Shown here: piece after piece, positions 6,986 through 9,264 of the stretch
Numbering within the stretch: the first letter of the stretch is position 1
How the letters are laid out: the number at the start of each line of letters is the position of its first letter
Origin: Nitrospirota bacterium
GTDB taxonomy: Bacteria > Nitrospirota > UBA9217
Direction of reading: 5' to 3'
DNA length: 9,264 bases
NCBI GenBank assembly: GCA_027456925.1
Contig: DAIDTZ010000393.1
Coordinates: 1-9,264, forward strand
Notes under the pieces: model-generated
The model's input: only the letters and a program-made list of their open reading frames with translations
Databases searched by the model: none
Told to the model about the DNA's origin: nothing
Program-made: the position numbers and the translations under genes

Positions 6986-8500
6986 ATGTGCGAAGCGGTG
7001 CGTCAAAATGAAAACAAACTCATCGAGTCGGAACAGCGCATCCGGTCGCTCTTTGAACGGGTCGAACACGCAATTTTCCGGATCAACGAATACGGCGCGA
7101 GCACGGAATCCAACGACAGGTTCCGGAAGCTCTTCGGCAATGTGACGGAATTGTGCGACATCCTGATCGGCGAGGTAAGCGCGACCCAGTGCATGAAGCG
7201 GGCCGCTTTCGAAAAAACGCTTCACCTCGAGGACAAGGCCGTCGGGCGCAACGGCGACGAACTCACGATCGCGCTCTCCCTGTACGCAGAGCGCAACGAG
7301 GCGGGCGGTATTACCGGTTTTGACGGTTACCTCATCGATATCACGGAGAAGAAGCGGCTCGAAGAACGGCTGGTGCGTTCGCAAAAACTGGAAGCGATCG
7401 GCACCCTTGCCGCGGGCATGGCGCACGATTTCAACAACCTGTTGACGGCGATCCTCGGCTATTCCGGGATCATGCTGAAGATGACGAAAGAAGACGACCC
7501 GTTTTACAAGCCCGTGTCCGTGATCAACGACGCCGCGAAACGGGGCGCCGCTCTTGGAAAAAAAATCCTGACCATCACGCGCAAGGAAAAGATGGAAGCA
7601 AGGCCGGTCAACGTGAACGACCTGATCAACCAGTCCATCGATTTGCTCAGGTCGAGTTTCCCGAGAAACGTCGACGTCGTCATGCACCTCGACGCTTCAC
7701 TCCCGACGACGACGGCCGACCCGTCTCAGCTCCAGCAGGTGATCATCAATCTTGCGGTAAACGCGCGCGACGCCATGCCCGACGGCGGCACGTTGACTGT
7801 GGAAACCGCGGTCGCCGATCCGGCGACCGGCGTCAGCAGCCTTGCGCCGGCCCAGGGACCGGGCTTTCTTAAGCTCTCGGTATCGGATACCGGCACGGGC
7901 ATTGGCCCCGATACGCAATCGAAGATTTTCGACCCTTTTTTCACGACCAAGGAGGTCGGGAGAGGGACCGGCCTCGGCCTCTACATCGTCCACTCCATCG
8001 TCACCAACCACGGCGGTTATATAAACGTCTACAGTGAACCGCGGCAGGGGACCCGGTTCAACATCTATCTTCCGGTTTCTACGGACGCCTCCCTCGAGGC
8101 CCGGTCCGAGGCCATGGACATCAGCGGCAAAGAAACCGTCCTCATCATCGATGACGAGCCGCATATAAGGGACTTGTGCAAGGATATGCTCGTCCCCCTG
8201 GGATACACGGTCCTGATCGCGGACAGCGGCAGCCACGGCATCAAGCTTTACCGCGAACACCAGGCCAGGATATCCCTCGTCATCCTGGACATCATCATGC
8301 CCCAAATGGGCGGAAATGAAGTGTTCCACGCCCTCAAAACGATCAATAAGCACGTCCCCATCCTCCTCTACTCAGGCTACAGCCATAATAATTTCTCCGG
8401 GATCAACGACCTTTTAAAGAGCGGGGCTGCCGGCTTTATCCAGAAGCCCTTTTCCACCCAGGACCTCGGCATTGCCATACGAAAAGCCCTTTCAGCATAA
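6986..8500 (+). CDS. Hybrid histidine kinase, cytoplasmic part: PAS-HisKA-HATPase-receiver
   Basis: From ATG 6986 this is a 504-residue soluble kinase with all catalytic parts intact. A short coiled coil from the end of HAMP leads to a PAS domain (about 14-125, ending DITEKKRLEERL). HisKA follows, with the autophosphorylated histidine H147 in AAGMAHDFNNLL. The ATPase domain carries the N-box NLAVNARDAM (N259), DTGTGIG, FDPFFTTKE and GTGLGL. The C-terminal receiver has acidic pair D389-D390, phospho-acceptor D435 in LVILDIIMPQMGG and lysine K487 in FIQKPFS. Histidine-to-aspartate relay within the chain is therefore expected. No DNA-binding output or separate response regulator is in the window. 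In the same frame upstream, past the TAG, lie HAMP and the membrane sensor, so the ancestral gene was surely 6284-8500. If the stop is real, this fragment has lost membrane input and would rely on its PAS domain. Confidence 0.85.
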   Translation: MCEAVRQNENKLIESEQRIRSLFERVEHAIFRINEYGASTESNDRFRKLFGNVTELCDILIGEVSATQCMKRAAFEKTLHLEDKAVGRNGDELTIALSLYAERNEAGGITGFDGYLIDITEKKRLEERLVRSQKLEAIGTLAAGMAHDFNNLLTAILGYSGIMLKMTKEDDPFYKPVSVINDAAKRGAALGKKILTITRKEKMEARPVNVNDLINQSIDLLRSSFPRNVDVVMHLDASLPTTTADPSQLQQVIINLAVNARDAMPDGGTLTVETAVADPATGVSSLAPAQGPGFLKLSVSDTGTGIGPDTQSKIFDPFFTTKEVGRGTGLGLYIVHSIVTNHGGYINVYSEPRQGTRFNIYLPVSTDASLEARSEAMDISGKETVLIIDDEPHIRDLCKDMLVPLGYTVLIADSGSHGIKLYREHQARISLVILDIIMPQMGGNEVFHALKTINKHVPILLYSGYSHNNFSGINDLLKSGAAGFIQKPFSTQDLGIAIRKALSA

Positions 8501-8517
8501 ATCAGGACACGTCAAAA

Positions 8518-8531
8518 AAGCGGTGCCGCTT
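8518..8531. repeat. Hyphenated dyad AAGCGG-TG-CCGCTT
   Basis: Six-base arms around two bases, 18 bases after the kinase stop. On the minus strand the dyad is followed by a run of six T (the A-run at 8514-8519 on the plus strand), like a weak intrinsic terminator for leftward transcripts. On the plus strand there is no T-run. It also lies about 130 bases upstream of the predicted sigma-54 start site, a usual distance for an enhancer-binding activator site. Confidence 0.35.
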
Positions 8532-8628
8532 AAAATAGACCGTTCATTTTACTCACCTCGGACTTCTTCAGAAGCACTTCCCAACATTAACCCTCTGATT
8601 TATAGCAAGTTCAATCTCCTGACATGAG

Positions 8629-8645
8629 TTGGCCCGCATTTTGCT
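8629..8645 (+). promoter_or_regulatory. Sigma-54 (RpoN) -24/-12 promoter
   Basis: TTGGCCCGCATTTTGCT matches the RpoN consensus TTGGCACG-N4-TTGCT with one mismatch (C for A). The invariant GG (8631-8632) and GC (8643-8644) are separated by exactly 10 bases. Transcription should start near 8656, leaving a leader of about 50 bases to the ATG at 8707. Transcription from such a promoter needs an ATP-driven enhancer-binding activator, which is not in this window. A second dyad, CTTCT-TC-AGAAG (8563-8574), lies about 90 bases upstream of the start and is another possible activator site. Confidence 0.7.
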
Positions 8646-8706
8646 ATTTGTAACAGCCATAGAAGACAGCACCATGACTGATTAGAAAAGACGGAGGTCC
8701 CTTGCC

Positions 8707-8979
8707 ATGCATCATCCGCGGTTTTTGCATCATTCAGTATCGGCACCCATTAATTACTCCGGCTCAACCATCACGCGCGAGAAGTCCCGGTTGTTTGAAA
8801 CCGGAGAAAACAACGCCCTTATCCGGTGCAAGCTTTTCGGGGATAACGTGCCGAAGCACTTATGCGAGCTGAGACGGGCTGAACTGAACAACAAAGGAGA
8901 CTTTTCCTGTAGCGGCTGCTTTGCTGACACGGCGCTGACTCTCCAGAAACACTCGGTAAAGGCAGCGAACGAAAATTAA
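8707..8979 (+). CDS. Small four-cysteine protein of unknown function
   Basis: A 90-residue protein that I cannot assign to a named family. A strong GGAGG (8693-8697) sits 9 bases before ATG 8707, and a sigma-54 promoter lies upstream, so expression is well supported. The N-terminus is histidine-rich (MHHPRFLHH) and then polar. Residues 39-75 look like the folded core, with cysteines C41, C53, C68 and C71 (C-x11-C-x14-C-x2-C) and the stretch KHLCELRRAELN. This spacing could bind zinc or an iron-sulfur cluster; the CSGC pair resembles one zinc-ribbon knuckle. No signal peptide or membrane segment is seen, so it is probably cytoplasmic. Regulation by RpoN would make it a conditional stress, nutrient or surface-related gene. 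It stands alone, with a repeat region after it. Confidence 0.6.
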   Translation: MHHPRFLHHSVSAPINYSGSTITREKSRLFETGENNALIRCKLFGDNVPKHLCELRRAELNNKGDFSCSGCFADTALTLQKHSVKAANEN

Positions 8980-8993
8980 TGAACTCATAAGAA

Positions 8994-9012
8994 TTTGTGT
9001 TCTCACACAAAG
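8994..9012. repeat. 7-bp inverted repeat TTTGTGT / ACACAAA
   Basis: TTTGTGT (8994-9000) and ACACAAA (9006-9012) flank a five-base spacer, 14 bases after the small gene's stop. No T-run follows on the plus strand. It overlaps the start of the CACAAAG octamer array and may be the edge of that repeat element or a weak terminator of the small gene. Confidence 0.4.
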
Positions 9013-9082
9013 CCACGAAGCCACAAAGAGAAATACCGCTAATTTTCAAGATGTCTTTCTTCGCGTCTCTGTGCCGACCTGT
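9007..9082. repeat. CACAAAG-type dispersed repeat element (imperfect inverted arms)
   Basis: Three heptamers at an exact 8-base period, CACAAAG (9007-9013), CACGAAG (9015-9021) and CACAAAG (9023-9029), are answered about 25 bases later by a degenerate reverse complement, roughly TTTCTTCGCGTCTCTGTG. From memory, arms of this CACAAAG/CTTTGTG type recur as dispersed non-coding repeats in many environmental bacterial genomes; I cannot count copies here. There is no transposase. Confidence 0.5.
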
Positions 9083-9116
9083 GAAAATTAGACTTTTTAC
9101 GAACCTGTCAAAATTA
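9040..9116. repeat. Inverted and direct repeats around AAAATTA
   Basis: CTAATTTTCA (9040-9049) and TGAAAATTAG (9082-9091) are a perfect 10-bp inverted repeat. In addition CCTGTGAAAATTA (9078-9090) recurs as CCTGTCAAAATTA (9104-9116), 12 of 13 bases identical at a 26-base offset. The nesting with the CACAAAG arms suggests a small composite repeat element or a remnant of one. Confidence 0.5.
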
Positions 9117-9187
9117 ACATAGAAATCATTTGTATTTGTCCGTTCGTGATGCGCCCGTCGAAACCACCCAAAACGTTTTTTCAACAG

Positions 9188-9264
9188 TTAAATATAATCC
9201 TCCCGCTTCACCACGCCCTTCATCGCCTCTCCTTTCAGGAACCGCCTCACATTATCAATTGCCC
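9188..9264 (-). CDS. Probable D-2-hydroxyacid dehydrogenase, C-terminal end (partial)
   Basis: Reading leftward from the window edge, the minus strand encodes AIDNVRRFLKGEAMKGVVK and then REDYI before TAA (complement of 9188-9190). The pattern of a helix with N-x-R-R-F/Y-hydrophobic-x-GE followed by two short residues and VV is the usual C-terminus of D-isomer-specific 2-hydroxyacid dehydrogenases (glyoxylate, phosphoglycerate and phosphite dehydrogenase relatives), where it packs against the catalytic domain. Only about 25 codons are visible, so the active-site residues and exact substrate cannot be checked. The gene runs toward the repeat region; no clear terminator follows its stop. Confidence 0.6.
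   Translation of the reverse strand, partial: AIDNVRRFLKGEAMKGVVKREDYI

Noticed and set aside
6629..7687. 352-codon open frame on the minus strand
   Set aside because: It is antisense to the intact, motif-rich kinase gene, and its composition is that of a shadow frame; no family motif seen.
8819..9184. 121-codon minus-strand open frame
   Set aside because: TTG start without a ribosome-binding site. It crosses the repeat element and runs antisense to the better supported four-cysteine gene.

Overview
The window comes from a moderately GC-rich bacterium with compact genes, Shine-Dalgarno starts, a near-consensus sigma-54 promoter and a hybrid sensor kinase of the AHDFNNLL type. Together with the style of the dispersed repeats this fits a Desulfobacterota or Nitrospirota lineage, probably environmental. 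That placement is an inference from gene style, since no marker gene is present.

Region 1 (1-4723) looks like part of a glycan or glycolipid locus. It holds the 3' end of a membrane GT39-type glycosyltransferase (to 811), a UGM/protoporphyrinogen-oxidase-like FAD oxidoreductase (864-2285) and a B12-binding-type radical SAM enzyme (2282-3730). The last two overlap by ATGA and are probably translationally coupled. A convergent family 2 glycosyltransferase with C-terminal membrane segments (4723-3746) closes the region. None of the substrates can be read from the sequence.

Region 2 (4724-5283) is a gene-free divergent spacer of about 560 bases. It holds a perfect 10-bp inverted repeat, a 12-bp GC-rich palindrome and a tentative promoter.

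Region 3 (5284-8500) is a signalling module. A secreted PstS-like solute-binding protein with no transporter genes beside it is followed by a membrane hybrid histidine kinase (two membrane helices, HAMP, PAS, HisKA, HATPase, receiver). The kinase reading frame is cut by a single in-frame TAG at 6842-6844, exactly at the junction of the second membrane helix and HAMP. The frame stays coding across the stop. The kinase half begins again at an ATG with its own good Shine-Dalgarno, so the locus is a fresh pseudogene, a sequencing error, a readthrough gene or a split sensor/soluble-kinase pair.

Region 4 (8501-9264) is lower in GC. A strong sigma-54 (-24/-12) promoter precedes an unrecognised 90-residue protein with four cysteines. 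A repeat-rich segment with CACAAAG-type octamers and inverted and direct repeats follows. The window ends in the C-terminal codons of a minus-strand gene that looks like a D-2-hydroxyacid dehydrogenase.
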